A stretch of 64,000 bases of DNA from Pedobacter sp. Leaf194. GTDB lineage: Bacteria; Bacteroidota; Bacteroidia; Sphingobacteriales; Sphingobacteriaceae. The stretch spans positions 62,001 to 126,000 of the forward strand of contig NZ_LMPU01000013.1 in the NCBI RefSeq assembly GCF_001423945.1, read 5' to 3'. Both the position numbers and the translations under genes were made by a program. Position 1 is the stretch's first letter. Each line of letters begins with the position of its first letter. This document shows, piece by piece, positions 43,068 to 52,939 of the stretch. The notes under the pieces are model-generated. The model was not told where the DNA came from. It did no database searches and saw only the letters and a program-made list of their open reading frames with translations.

Positions 43068-44351
43068 ATGGAGCGCGGGAAGCAAATTATTCACATGGAT
43101 CAGGATGCTTTTTTTGTATCTGTTGAGTTGAGAAAAAACCCAAAGCTTATCGGGAAGCCTGTTATCGTTGGTGGCAGTTCGGATCGGGGAGTTGTTACCT
43201 CCTGTAGTTACGAAGCCAGAAAGTTTGGCGTTCATGCGGCAATGCCCGGTAGAACAGCCAGAATTTTATGCCCGCAGGCAATCTTTGTAAAAGGCAATAT
43301 GGATGATTACTCAAAAGCCTCACATGAAATCACTGAAATTATTGCAGACCGGGTTCCGTTGTTTGAAAAAGCAAGTATAGATGAGCATTATATCGATATG
43401 ACTGGAATGGACAGGTTTTTTGGGTGTATGAAATTCGCATCAGACCTGCGGCAAAAAATCATCACTGAAACAGGATTGCCTATTTCTTTTGGATTATCGG
43501 TTAACAAAACTGTGGCGAAGGTGGTGACCAATGAATGCAAACCAAACGGCGAAATGGAAATTCTTTTTCCGGAAGTAAGGCCCTTTCTCAATCCCTTATC
43601 GGTGAATAAAATCCCAGGCATTGGGAACGCGACCTATCGTAAACTGAGTGAGATGGGCGTTAGGAAGATTGAAACGCTGGCAGACATCCCTCAGGAACTT
43701 ATGTTTAAAATTTTAGGCGACCATGGTTTAAGCCTGTTGCAAAAAGCCAGGGGAATTGATTTATCGCCGGTTGTTCCTTATCGTGAGCGCAAATCCATAG
43801 GTACGCAAACTACTTTTGAAAACGATAGTATGGATGTGAACAAGATGAAATCCATAATTACCGGTATGGTTACAAACTTAACATTTGAACTGCGCAGCCA
43901 GCAAAAACTCACCGCCTGCATAACTGTTACAATCCGTTACTCAAATTTTGAAACGGTTACCCAACAGGCCCGAATCCCTTACACCGCATTAGATTCTTTT
44001 CTAATCGCGAAGGCGCATGATTTATTTCAGAAGTTGTACAGTAAGCGCATGTTGCTGCGACTGGTTGGCGTGAAGTTTTCCCATCTGGTTAATGGCTTCG
44101 AGCAAATCGGTTTATACCATACTTCGGAGGAGGAATATGGTTTGTACCAGGCAATGGATAGAGTTAGAAAGCAATTCGGGGTGGAATCTGTTGTTAAAGC
44201 ATGCATTGTTTCCAAACCGGCAAGAGATGAACAAAACAAGGTTGTTAAGTATAATCCGCGAAGCAAAGCAGATGAGGAGCGAAAAAAATCTAGAATAAGG
44301 ACCTTTATAAATTCGGACATCTCTTCCGGGACAAAAAGAAACGATAGTTAG
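43068..44351 (+). CDS. dinB: Y-family DNA polymerase IV (DinB type)
   Basis: A 427-residue translesion polymerase. The catalytic residues are present: IIHMDQDAFFVSVE (first Asp; Phe as steric gate) and FEKASIDEHYIDMTG (Asp-Glu pair; the usual SIDEA is SIDEH here). Finger residues are in CSYEARKFGVHAAMP. A helix-hairpin-helix (NKIPGIGNATYRKLSEMG) and the little-finger domain follow. The segment FEQIGLYHTS is at the usual place of the beta-clamp motif. The frame is open to a TTG at 43047, but the ATG at 43068 fits the conserved N-terminus. It is 4 bases ahead of a dnaE-type gene, forming a translesion cassette. It looks active, unlike ImuB proteins that have lost catalytic residues. Confidence 0.92.
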   Translation: MERGKQIIHMDQDAFFVSVELRKNPKLIGKPVIVGGSSDRGVVTSCSYEARKFGVHAAMPGRTARILCPQAIFVKGNMDDYSKASHEITEIIADRVPLFEKASIDEHYIDMTGMDRFFGCMKFASDLRQKIITETGLPISFGLSVNKTVAKVVTNECKPNGEMEILFPEVRPFLNPLSVNKIPGIGNATYRKLSEMGVRKIETLADIPQELMFKILGDHGLSLLQKARGIDLSPVVPYRERKSIGTQTTFENDSMDVNKMKSIITGMVTNLTFELRSQQKLTACITVTIRYSNFETVTQQARIPYTALDSFLIAKAHDLFQKLYSKRMLLRLVGVKFSHLVNGFEQIGLYHTSEEEYGLYQAMDRVRKQFGVESVVKACIVSKPARDEQNKVVKYNPRSKADEERKKSRIRTFINSDISSGTKRNDS

Positions 44352-44355
44352 TGCT

Positions 44356-47300
44356 ATGTTCCTAAACGTGCATTCATCCTATAGTTTAAAATACGGCGTT
44401 ATGGATATTCCAACCATAATCGCCGCCGCACGCGAACTCGAGATTAGTCAGCTCGTATTAACAGATATTAATAATTCTACAGGCTGCACAGAATTTATCC
44501 GCGAATGCTATAAACAAAGCCTTTATAAAGAATCTGATGAAACGCAAAAGGGGAACAAACCTTATCATTTGAAACCTGTAACGGGCATCGAATTTCGAAA
44601 GAACGGCGAGCTTCTATACATCGGAATTGCAAAAAATAAGGAGGGCATGCGGGAATTAAACGAATTTTTGAGTTTGCACAATATAAAGGATGTCCCGCTG
44701 CCTGATTCGGCTCCGCTTTTTGAAAATGCTTTTATAATTTATCCTTTCAAAAAGGATTTCAGTTTCCAATTAAGAGGGAATGAGTTTGTGGGTGTAAGGC
44801 AGAGTCAACTCAATTATTTATTCAAACATCCTTTATTGCAACAGCAGGAAAAATTGGTTGCCTGGCATCCTGTTACGATAAATAATAAGATCGGTTATCG
44901 TTTGCACGAATATTTGCGGGCTATTGAATTGAATACGCTGCTAACGAAAGTACCAGAGGAAGCGAAATGCTTAAAGGATGAAATGTTCATTGCTGAAGCT
45001 GAGCTGGAGCAAAATTATTCCGCTTATCCTTTTATGTTGATGAATACGAAAACGCTGCTCATTGCTTGCGACATGAGTGCATATTTCGAGACTGACACAA
45101 AATCGAAAAACAGGCTTGCGTACACCAAAGAAGGCGATGAATTTGATAAAATTCTGTTGCGTAGAATCGCTTTTAAAGGCCTGGAGTATCGTTATGGAAA
45201 GGACAATTCAGTCGCCAGGCAAAGAATGGAGAAGGAACTTAAAATTATCGAACTCAAAAATTATTGCGCTTATTTCTTAATCACTTTCGATATTGTTCGC
45301 TTTGCAATGGGGAAGAAGAAGTTTTATCATGTTGGCCGGGGTTCTGGAGCAAACAGCATCGTTGCCTACTGCCTGTGCATAACCGATGTGGATCCGATAG
45401 ACCTTGATTTATATTTTGAGCGTTTTTTGAATGAGAAAAGAACCAGTCCGCCAGACTTTGATATAGACTTTGCCTGGGATGAGCGGGAAGTAATACAGCG
45501 CTATATTTTTAAGAAGTACCCAGAAAATCATGTCGCCTTTTTGGGTACCATGAGCACGTTTAAGGATAAGGCCGTCATCCGCGAGATAGGAAAGGTGCTG
45601 GGACTGTCGACCGAAGAAATCGATAGTTTCAGCGACCAGACTAAGGAGAAAATTAACATTCAAAACCCAACCTATCAAAAAATAAGAAGGGTGCACAGTC
45701 TTATGCGGGAGATGCCTAATCAGCGCTCAATCCATGCCGGTGGAATCCTGATTTCTGAGGAGCCAATAACTTACTATTCTGCACTGGATTTACCCCCTAA
45801 AGGATTTGCAACCGTACAGTGGGATATGTATGAGGCAGAACTTATCGGATATGAAAAATTTGATATTTTAAGCCAGCGAGGCATTGGCCATATCAGGGAA
45901 GCCGTTCAGTTGGTGAAGAAAAATAAAGGCATCGAGGTTGATATCCATAACTTTAAAGCGTTTAAGAACGACTCAAACTTAAATTCCATTTTAAAGGAAG
46001 GCCAGCCGATTGGGTGTTTTTACATTGAATCGCCGGCGATGCGGCAATTACTTAAGAAGCTTGGCTGCGATAATTATTTAACGCTTGTGGCAGCAAGTTC
46101 TATTATTAGGCCAGGCGTGGCGAGTTCGGGGATGATGAAGGCATATATAGAGCGCTATCACGCACCGAAAAAGGTCGTTTATTTATGTGAGGAGATGGAA
46201 AAACAGCTTAAGGAAACCTACGGCGTTATGGTTTACCAGGAAGATGTAATAAAGGTTTGCCATTACTTTGCAGGATTGGACCTGGCCGATTCGGACGTTT
46301 TGAGGAAAGCAATGAGTGGTAAATACCGTTCAAAGCTTGCTCTCGATGAGCTGGTTAATAAATTTTTTAATTCTGCCAGGGAACAAGGGCATTCGGAGGC
46401 CCTTATTTCCGAAGTGTGGCGGCAGATTTCATCTTTTGCCGGCTACAGTTTTTCTAAAGCACACTCGGCGTCTTTCGCGGTGGAAAGTTACCAGAGTCTC
46501 TACCTTAAAACATATCATCCAAAGGAATTTATGGTGGCTGTTTTAAATAATTATGGTGGCTTTTACAGTCGCTGGGTTTATGTACACGAGCTAAAAAAAA
46601 CCGGTGCAAACGTGCACCTTCCTTGTGTAAACCATAGCGACGAAGTTGTGAATATTGAGGATAATGAAGCGTACCTAGGTTTTGCCGGTGTACAGGGTCT
46701 TGAAAATAAGTTCATTTCCCTTATTCCGGCCGAGCGCAGGCGAAACGGTGCTTACCAAAACCTGGAGCAGTTTTTAAAGCGTACCCAAATTACCCTCGAA
46801 CAAGCCATTTTACTCATCAGACTGGGCGCACTTCGTTTTACCGGAAAGGATAAAAAAACATTGCTCTGGGATGTGTACACCCATTTGGGCCACAAACAGA
46901 AGATGTTAAACCATGCCGAACTTTTTCGTGTCGAACATAAAGATTTCCGCTTGCCTAAACTTGACAACTCGGCGGTAGAAGATGCCTATGCCGAACTCGA
47001 GTTGTTGAATTTTCCGTTCAGTTGTAGCATGTTTGATTTACTAAAAACAAGTTATCGCGGAGATATAATGGCTCGCGATTTAAACAATCACGTTGGTGAA
47101 ATTGTAAAAATGGTTGGAAACTACGTTTGTGAAAAAACGGTACATACGGTTAAAAATACGAAAATGTGGTTCGGAACTTTTCTTGATGCCAATGGTGATT
47201 TTTTCGATACGAACCACTTTCCAAACGCTACGCCCATTTATCCGTTTAAAGGTAAAGGCTGCTATTTGATTTTAGGTAGAGTTGTGGAAGAGTTTAGTTT

Positions 47301-47367
47301 TCCGAGTATAGAAGTATTGAAGTTTGCCAAACTGGATATTCATTTAAATCCCGTTGGTGTTGGTTAA
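44356..47367 (+). CDS. DNA polymerase III alpha subunit, second DnaE (error-prone type)
   Basis: A 1003-residue C-family polymerase, shorter than replicative DnaE (about 1160). The PHP domain begins FLNVHSSYSLKYG and reads VLTDINNSTG where metal-binding PHP domains have TDH, so its metal sites look degenerate, as in E. coli DnaE. The polymerase core is intact: HVGRGSGANSIVAYCL, PDFDIDFAWDERE with Asp369 and Asp371, and YEKFDILSQRG with Asp503. A helix-hairpin-helix and an OB-like region end the chain with no long tau-binding tail. The pairing with dinB 4 bases upstream and the short C-terminus place it with DnaE2/ImuC-like mutagenic polymerases rather than the replicase. No imuA-like gene is adjacent. 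Confidence 0.88.
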   Translation: MFLNVHSSYSLKYGVMDIPTIIAAARELEISQLVLTDINNSTGCTEFIRECYKQSLYKESDETQKGNKPYHLKPVTGIEFRKNGELLYIGIAKNKEGMRELNEFLSLHNIKDVPLPDSAPLFENAFIIYPFKKDFSFQLRGNEFVGVRQSQLNYLFKHPLLQQQEKLVAWHPVTINNKIGYRLHEYLRAIELNTLLTKVPEEAKCLKDEMFIAEAELEQNYSAYPFMLMNTKTLLIACDMSAYFETDTKSKNRLAYTKEGDEFDKILLRRIAFKGLEYRYGKDNSVARQRMEKELKIIELKNYCAYFLITFDIVRFAMGKKKFYHVGRGSGANSIVAYCLCITDVDPIDLDLYFERFLNEKRTSPPDFDIDFAWDEREVIQRYIFKKYPENHVAFLGTMSTFKDKAVIREIGKVLGLSTEEIDSFSDQTKEKINIQNPTYQKIRRVHSLMREMPNQRSIHAGGILISEEPITYYSALDLPPKGFATVQWDMYEAELIGYEKFDILSQRGIGHIREAVQLVKKNKGIEVDIHNFKAFKNDSNLNSILKEGQPIGCFYIESPAMRQLLKKLGCDNYLTLVAASSIIRPGVASSGMMKAYIERYHAPKKVVYLCEEMEKQLKETYGVMVYQEDVIKVCHYFAGLDLADSDVLRKAMSGKYRSKLALDELVNKFFNSAREQGHSEALISEVWRQISSFAGYSFSKAHSASFAVESYQSLYLKTYHPKEFMVAVLNNYGGFYSRWVYVHELKKTGANVHLPCVNHSDEVVNIEDNEAYLGFAGVQGLENKFISLIPAERRRNGAYQNLEQFLKRTQITLEQAILLIRLGALRFTGKDKKTLLWDVYTHLGHKQKMLNHAELFRVEHKDFRLPKLDNSAVEDAYAELELLNFPFSCSMFDLLKTSYRGDIMARDLNNHVGEIVKMVGNYVCEKTVHTVKNTKMWFGTFLDANGDFFDTNHFPNATPIYPFKGKGCYLILGRVVEEFSFPSIEVLKFAKLDIHLNPVGVG

Positions 47368-47392
47368 AGGAAAGAATTTTTATCTTTAAAGC

Positions 47393-47902
47393 ATGGTTAA
47401 TTTTAAAGCAGAAATAGAGAAGTTTCAGTCTATGGGTGAAAAAACCGGCTGGAGTTACATTTTCATTCCTGCGGCTTTGGCAAACAAAATTAAAGCCGAC
47501 TGTAAAAAGAGTTTTAGGGTAAAAGGAAAAATAGATTCAGTAGAAATTAATGGCATTGCGACAATCCCGATGGGGGCGGGTGATTTTATTATCGCCTTAA
47601 AAGGAGCGCTTCGCAAAAAACTCGGCAAAGAAGAAGGCGCCGCAGTAACGCTGTTTTTGGAAGAAGATAAAGATTTCAAAGTTGAAATGCCCGAAGATCT
47701 GGAGCTCTGCTTATCAGAAGAAGGCTTTCTTATGGAACAATTTTTAGCGCAACCCAAATCCCATCAAAACTATTTCATCAGGTGGATAAATGACGCAAAA
47801 ACTGAGGCAACGAGAACCAGGCGACTTGCGCAAACGGTAAGCGCAATGTACAAAAAGCAAGATTTTGGTGCGATGATTAGAGCAGGTAAAACAGAGGAAT
47901 AA
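47393..47902 (+). CDS. YdeI/OmdA-like protein with DUF1905 domain
   Basis: A 169-residue protein. The first part is DUF1905 (GWSYIFIPAALANKIKADCK, then FRVKGKIDSVEINGIATIPM, then KKLGKEEGAAVTLFLEED) and the last 70 residues are a bacteriocin-protection YdeI/OmpD-associated tail (QPKSHQNYFIRWINDAKTEA, TRTRRLAQTVSAM). Function is not established. It begins 25 bases after the dnaE stop and may be read through from the translesion operon, although a near-match promoter TATCTTTA lies just before its ATG. Tail-to-tail with the next gene, one base between stops. Confidence 0.85.
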   Translation: MVNFKAEIEKFQSMGEKTGWSYIFIPAALANKIKADCKKSFRVKGKIDSVEINGIATIPMGAGDFIIALKGALRKKLGKEEGAAVTLFLEEDKDFKVEMPEDLELCLSEEGFLMEQFLAQPKSHQNYFIRWINDAKTEATRTRRLAQTVSAMYKKQDFGAMIRAGKTEE

Positions 47903-47903
47903 A

Positions 47904-48632
47904 CTATCTTTTATAGTTTCTGAACCAGCTGTTCACCTTCATTTGGATTACGCCCAGAAAAGCTTCCCTAAATATTCTTGTACTCATTTTCGAAGTTCCT
48001 TCGGTTCTGTCGGTGAAAATTATCGGAACTTCCACTACGTTGAAGCCATATTTAATGGCCGTAAACTTCATTTCAATCTGGAACGCATAACCAACAAATT
48101 TGATTTTTGCCAAAGGGATGGTTTCAAGCACAATTTTTCGGTAGCATTTAAACCCTGCAGTTGCGTCCTGAATATTTATTCTCGTTATAATGCGAACATA
48201 CATGGAGGCAAAATAAGACATCAAAACCCTGCCCATTGGCCAGTTTACTACGTTCACGCCCTTTACATACCGCGAACCCACGGCCACATCGGCGCCATTT
48301 AAGCAAGCTTCTCGCAGGCGAATCAAGTCATCAGGATTATGCGAAAAATCGGCGTCCATTTCAAAGATATAGGCGTATTGTTTTTCTATTGCCCATTTAA
48401 AACCGAAAATATAAGCGGTTCCCAACCCTTGTTTTTCAGCACGTTCCTGTATAAACAGGTTGGCGGCGTATTCCTTTTGAAGTGCTTTAACGATTTCTGC
48501 AGTGCCATCGGGAGAACCGTCGTCGATAATTAAGACATGAAAAGGTTGTGTTAAAGAAAATACCTTTCGGATAATTTTTTCAATATTTTCCTTTTCATTA
48601 TAGGTAGGTATGATTACTAAACTATCAGACAC
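47904..48632 (-). CDS. Polyprenol-phosphate mannosyltransferase-like GT2
   Basis: A 242-residue family 2 glycosyltransferase of the dolichol/polyprenol-phosphate mannose synthase group. It has the nucleotide-sugar fold start LVIIPTYNEKENIEKIIRKV, the metal-binding region IFEMDADFSHNPDDLIRL (DAD), and a late segment DRTEGTSKMSTRIFREA typical of DPM synthases. Two C-terminal membrane helices of larger relatives are absent, so it is the soluble form that loads a sugar on a lipid carrier for envelope glycans or O-mannosylation. Confidence 0.88.
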   Translation of the reverse strand: MSDSLVIIPTYNEKENIEKIIRKVFSLTQPFHVLIIDDGSPDGTAEIVKALQKEYAANLFIQERAEKQGLGTAYIFGFKWAIEKQYAYIFEMDADFSHNPDDLIRLREACLNGADVAVGSRYVKGVNVVNWPMGRVLMSYFASMYVRIITRINIQDATAGFKCYRKIVLETIPLAKIKFVGYAFQIEMKFTAIKYGFNVVEVPIIFTDRTEGTSKMSTRIFREAFLGVIQMKVNSWFRNYKR

Positions 48633-48745
48633 GCGTTATTGCAATTAAATTTGTTATTGGTTTAGAAAGGCACGAAAGTAAAGATTTAATGTGAAAAAAC
48701 CTTTATCATACATTTCAAACAGGCTAAAATCCATTAAAATGATAT

Positions 48746-50227
48746 TTACCTAACTTCAGCCATCAGCTTTTTAATCATTGGCGAAACAATTATTAATGCC
48801 AACCCGGCGATAAGTGAATAAATGGCCAGTTGTTTATAGCCCTCTGTGTACGACATGAGTTTTGTCATCAGTGAAGCGTTTTCTATGCTGGACATTTCTG
48901 CGCCCAGTTTGCCTGCAGCGAGCTGGCCAAAAGCACTCGACAAGAACCAAAGACCCATCATCATACCGAACATCTTTTTAGGAGAAAGTTTTGTGATGAT
49001 CGACATGCCTATTGGCCCCAAACAAAGTTCGCCCAGTGTAAGCAAAAGGTAAGCAAGCGTAAAAATATTTAGCGAACTGATGCCTTGCTCATTTGCGAAG
49101 AACCTTGTTGCGTAAAAAACGTAAAAGCTAAGCGCTAAAAGCAAAAAGCCTATTCCAAACTTTACAACGGTATTCGGCTCTATCTTCTTTTTGTACATTA
49201 ACAGCCATAAAATACCAACTATCGGACTAAATACAATCACAAACAGGGAGTTTACACTATTGTTAACCACATTCGGGTCTATTGATAGAAACAGAAGATT
49301 ATGGTCTAAATTATCTTTCGCGAACAAAGAGAGCGAGCCACCACTCTGTTCAGAAATAGCCATAAAAATGAAGTAGCAGAAGATGAAAACGAAAGCGGCA
49401 AACAGCTTGTATTGTGCTTTTCTTTCCTTCACCATAAAAATTTCATAGAGAAAATATATCAGCGCAACCACCCCGATTGTGTACATGAAATAATCGGTGA
49501 AGGCAGTATTTTTTACCATTATAAAAATCAATGGGATACACAATAATGAGCCAACATAAACAATAATTTCGTAGGCCGTCCTTTTGGTTTTTGCCAAATG
49601 AAGTAATGGCGAATTGCCGATTGGGCCAAGGTATTTCTTTGTGAAAATAAAAGTGCTTAAGCCGAAGGCCATCACCAGGGCTGCAGATAAGAAGCAAAGG
49701 TGCCAGCTGTAATATTTACCTAAATAAATACACATCGCTCCGCCCAAAAGGCCTCCAACGTTAATTCCGGCGTAAAATAAGCCGTAACCAGCATCTCTGC
49801 GATTGTCTTTTTCGTGGTAAAGTTCGCCAACCATGGATGAAATATTTGGCTTAAAGAAACCTGTGCCAATAATGGAGAGTGTTATGCCCAGGTAAAACAA
49901 ATCCTGAGGATTGAAAGCTAAAATTAAGTTGCCGATAATCATTAAGGAGCCGCCCCAAAAGAGCGATTTCCGAAATCCTAAGATTTTATCGGCAAAAATA
50001 CCGCCTATGAAAGTAAAGGCATAAACAAAGGCCTGGATTGCACCGTATTGAAGATTCGATTTCTGATCTGAAAGGTGCAATTGATCAACCATGAAAAATG
50101 CCAGTACACCACGCATACCATAGAAGCAAAAACGCTCCCACATTTCTACCAACGATAAATACCAGAGTTGTTTAGGGTATTTTCCTTCGAAATTCTGAAT
50201 CTCGCTTAAGGTTTGTGTTTCACTCAT
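48746..50227 (-). CDS. POT family peptide transporter, copy 1
   Basis: A 493-residue proton-coupled oligopeptide transporter with about 14 membrane helices. The ExxER proton-coupling motif is in SLVEMWERFCFYGMRGV, then the PTR2 signature FYAGINVGGLLGGAMC near residue 150, and GELCLGPIGMSIITKL in the second half. The ATG at 50227 (SETQTLSEIQN) is preferred over the one two codons upstream. It imports di- and tripeptides with protons. It lies directly downstream of a second POT gene on the same strand, separated by 66 bases that contain a terminator. Confidence 0.9.
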   Translation of the reverse strand: MSETQTLSEIQNFEGKYPKQLWYLSLVEMWERFCFYGMRGVLAFFMVDQLHLSDQKSNLQYGAIQAFVYAFTFIGGIFADKILGFRKSLFWGGSLMIIGNLILAFNPQDLFYLGITLSIIGTGFFKPNISSMVGELYHEKDNRRDAGYGLFYAGINVGGLLGGAMCIYLGKYYSWHLCFLSAALVMAFGLSTFIFTKKYLGPIGNSPLLHLAKTKRTAYEIIVYVGSLLCIPLIFIMVKNTAFTDYFMYTIGVVALIYFLYEIFMVKERKAQYKLFAAFVFIFCYFIFMAISEQSGGSLSLFAKDNLDHNLLFLSIDPNVVNNSVNSLFVIVFSPIVGILWLLMYKKKIEPNTVVKFGIGFLLLALSFYVFYATRFFANEQGISSLNIFTLAYLLLTLGELCLGPIGMSIITKLSPKKMFGMMMGLWFLSSAFGQLAAGKLGAEMSSIENASLMTKLMSYTEGYKQLAIYSLIAGLALIIVSPMIKKLMAEVR

Positions 50228-50245
50228 GAACAAATGTTAAAAGCC

Positions 50246-50271
50246 AAAAGCCCGATTTAAACCGGGCTTTT
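50246..50271 (-). terminator. Terminator between the two POT genes
   Basis: AAAAGCCCG/CGGGCTTTT stem with an 8-base loop, 23 bases downstream of the stop of the gene at 50294 on the minus strand. The T-tract after the stem on the minus strand is weak, so read-through is possible. Confidence 0.6.
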
Positions 50272-50293
50272 AAATGTTGATTTTGTATAAAAA

Positions 50294-51889
50294 TTAATGA
50301 ACGCCGTGCATCCACTTCTTTAATAATGGATTTAACGAAAGCATAATCAGGCCGGCAACAATCGGAATCCCTGTAAAAATTAAAAAGAATATAGAGATTG
50401 AATATTGCGAGCTTATTTTATCGATTAAGGAACCTGTGGCTCCAGCCAGGTAATTTCCTATTGCCGTACAGGTAAACCAAAAGCCGAACATTAAACCTAC
50501 AAGATTTGCAGGGGCAAGTTTACTAACATACGATAAACCGACAGGAGATACGCATAATTCACCAACGGTATGGAAGAAGTAAGCAAAAATTAGCCAGAAC
50601 ATACTTACCTGTGCCGCGGTAGCGCCTTGCGGAATGCTTGAACCGCCATAGGCAAGGCCAGCAAAACCAACGCCAACTAAAATAAGGCCAATGCCAAACT
50701 TTACAGGTCCGCTTGGGTTAAATTTAGTTTCCCAGATTTTTGAGAAAATAGGCGCTAAAGAAACGATAAAAAATGAATTTAGAACGCTGAACCATGAAGC
50801 CGGAACTTCTGTTGTAACCGAACTAAATTCTCTTGTAACCTTCCAAATGGCAATGCCCCAGATAATTAAAAAACTTAAAAGTGTAAAAAGTATCGTAGCA
50901 GGATATTTTTTGAAAATTTTCGTTGCTAAGCTAAACAACACGTAGGAAACTGCAACCAAAGGGAAAATTGTTAGGATAGCATCAATCCATTTAAACGTTA
51001 GGGCAGCCCCTCCGGTTAAATTTCTGAGCGTATAATCCTTCGCAAAAATCGTCATCGAGCCACCTGCTTGTTCAAAAACCATCCAAAAGAAAATGGTGAA
51101 AATTGAAAATATCCCCACAACCCATAAACGTTGTTTCCTTACAATAGGAGACATAACTTCCGCTGTAGGATCAGCTTTCTCTACTTTTTCTGCCTTCTGA
51201 ATGGCAGAGCCGATTACCCCAAATATTTTCTGACCAAAGTAAAACTGCAGCATGCCAAACAACATGAAAATGCCAGCCAGGCCGAAGCCGTAATGCCAAC
51301 CTACTTTTTCACCGATGTAGCCGCACATTAACATCCCGATGAATGCGCCGGAGTTAATGCCCATATAGAAAATTGCGTATGCACTATCTTTTTTATCGCT
51401 GATAGGCGGGTAAAGTTTGCCAACAATTGATGAAATATTTGGTTTAAAGAGGCCGTTTCCTAAAATTAATAAAAGCAGGCCAACATAAAAGAAGTTTGTA
51501 CTCATGCCTTCCAGAGCCATGGCGCCATGTCCGAGGGTCATCACCAGAGCGCCAATGATAACGGCCTTTCTGTAACCGGTCCACCTGTCGGCAATCAGCC
51601 CACCAATAATTGGTGTAAAATAGGCAAGCCCTGTATATAAAGCATAAAGTTGTAGTGCCTCCGGCCTTGGCCATCCCCAGCCATTTTTACTTAAATCGCT
51701 CACTAAGAAAAGAACCAGAATGGCACGCATTCCATAGTAACTGAACCTTTCCCACATCTCTGTGAAAAAAAGTACGAAAAGCCCGACCGGATGGTTAAAT
51801 AATTTTTCAGGAGAAACCCCTTGACTTTCCAAATGGAGATTCAGCTCCTTCTCCTGGTTTATAGATAGTGTTTCAGCTGATGTTTGCAT
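50294..51889 (-). CDS. POT family peptide transporter, copy 2
   Basis: A 531-residue paralogue of the neighbouring transporter. It has TEMWERFSYYGMRAILVLFL (ExxER plus YYG), GNGLFKPNISSIVGKLY, FYMGINSGAFIGMLMCGY and GELCVSPVGLSYVSKLAP. About 14 membrane helices. It has a longer N-terminal cytosolic segment (residues 1-30) than copy 1 and differs enough from it in the middle loops that the two probably differ in peptide preference. Confidence 0.9.
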   Translation of the reverse strand: MQTSAETLSINQEKELNLHLESQGVSPEKLFNHPVGLFVLFFTEMWERFSYYGMRAILVLFLVSDLSKNGWGWPRPEALQLYALYTGLAYFTPIIGGLIADRWTGYRKAVIIGALVMTLGHGAMALEGMSTNFFYVGLLLLILGNGLFKPNISSIVGKLYPPISDKKDSAYAIFYMGINSGAFIGMLMCGYIGEKVGWHYGFGLAGIFMLFGMLQFYFGQKIFGVIGSAIQKAEKVEKADPTAEVMSPIVRKQRLWVVGIFSIFTIFFWMVFEQAGGSMTIFAKDYTLRNLTGGAALTFKWIDAILTIFPLVAVSYVLFSLATKIFKKYPATILFTLLSFLIIWGIAIWKVTREFSSVTTEVPASWFSVLNSFFIVSLAPIFSKIWETKFNPSGPVKFGIGLILVGVGFAGLAYGGSSIPQGATAAQVSMFWLIFAYFFHTVGELCVSPVGLSYVSKLAPANLVGLMFGFWFTCTAIGNYLAGATGSLIDKISSQYSISIFFLIFTGIPIVAGLIMLSLNPLLKKWMHGVH

Positions 51890-52036
51890 AGAACATTTGT
51901 TGGTTTTAGTTTATGGTTTCAAAATTTGTGTATTGTTTTTGTGTTGATAACAAGGCGCAATATAGTGAGCGATGCGCATTCTAGCAAATTTTTAACTTAT
52001 CTCTAAAATAATGAATAAGTTACGTTTCTGCAGTCA

Positions 52037-52930
52037 TTAAAATTTTCGGATTGGTTTCACATTTTTACTTGGGTCAGCATATAACGCATCACTTGGGCTT
52101 GCTTCATTTTTTAAAACTACGTTCTCCTGCAGTCTTAGTCTTCCACCCACAATCTTAAATGCATCTGTATTGCCATCTGAGCCGTAAAACTGAAATTTTC
52201 CGACCATCTCAGCATCGAAAGGGGTCAGGTGGTCAAACACAATCAGGCCAGCCTTTTTGTCCGTTTTCATCATCATCGCATTTTGCTTTTGATATTCGAA
52301 GATAACGCGGTTTTTACCTTTAAGGTCCTTTCCGTCGAACACAGGCATACCGAAAGTGGCATTTTCTTTATCGAAAGAGAGTATTTCGATAATTTTTTTT
52401 GTCGTTTCGGTAGTATTCCCTTTCCAACCCAGTAAAACGTAATACGGCAATCTGCCAGATGTGGTAACCGGAATAATTTCGTAATAGCGTGCCCCAAACC
52501 ATTTTTGGTTCGTGGTAATTGCGTTCGCATCTGTAAGGTTTTCCGTTTGGTCTATCAATGGAAATAATTTTAATCCACTTTTACTGTTCATCTGAATGGC
52601 ACCGTAATATCTGTAAGTGCCGTTTTCCAACTGAACATACCAGGAGAGGATTCTGAAAACCTGGTCGGGAGAGTTAACAACCGAAACTGTTTTCAGTGAA
52701 TCGAACCCATAATTAAACGAATTTGGTTCTTTTAATGCCTCAACCAGCGTTTTCACAAACCGGCCATTTTCCGCAAATTTTATTGCATCACTTTGCTGCT
52801 CATTATAAACGCGAAGCGTTATATTTTTTAAGCTATCCTGAAAAACATCAAGTTTAGTCGCATTTTGCTGAGCGTGTAGTTTTGTAGCCAAAAACCCCAG
52901 AATAATAAGAAGAAATTTGATGTTTTTCAT
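52037..52930 (-). CDS. Exported hypothetical protein, 297 residues
   Basis: A Bacteroidota-type exported protein with signal KFLLIILGFLATKLHAQQ. The mature part is rich in beta strands and has no catalytic signature that I recognise (conserved-looking stretches: RILSWYVQLENGTYRYYGAI, YYVLLGWKGNTTETTKKIIE). It follows the thiolase gene after 9 bases and so may belong to the same transcript, though a function in fatty acid metabolism does not follow from this. Function unknown. Confidence 0.7.
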   Translation of the reverse strand: MKNIKFLLIILGFLATKLHAQQNATKLDVFQDSLKNITLRVYNEQQSDAIKFAENGRFVKTLVEALKEPNSFNYGFDSLKTVSVVNSPDQVFRILSWYVQLENGTYRYYGAIQMNSKSGLKLFPLIDQTENLTDANAITTNQKWFGARYYEIIPVTTSGRLPYYVLLGWKGNTTETTKKIIEILSFDKENATFGMPVFDGKDLKGKNRVIFEYQKQNAMMMKTDKKAGLIVFDHLTPFDAEMVGKFQFYGSDGNTDAFKIVGGRLRLQENVVLKNEASPSDALYADPSKNVKPIRKF

Positions 52931-52939
52931 TTGATAGAT

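Noticed and set aside
43068..44351. Inactive ImuB
   Set aside because: The catalytic Asp and SIDE residues and the steric-gate Phe are present, so it is better called an active DinB-type polymerase.
44356..47367. Replicative DnaE
   Set aside because: Short C-terminus and pairing with dinB fit a translesion DnaE; a replicative copy is expected elsewhere in the genome, though this cannot be seen here.
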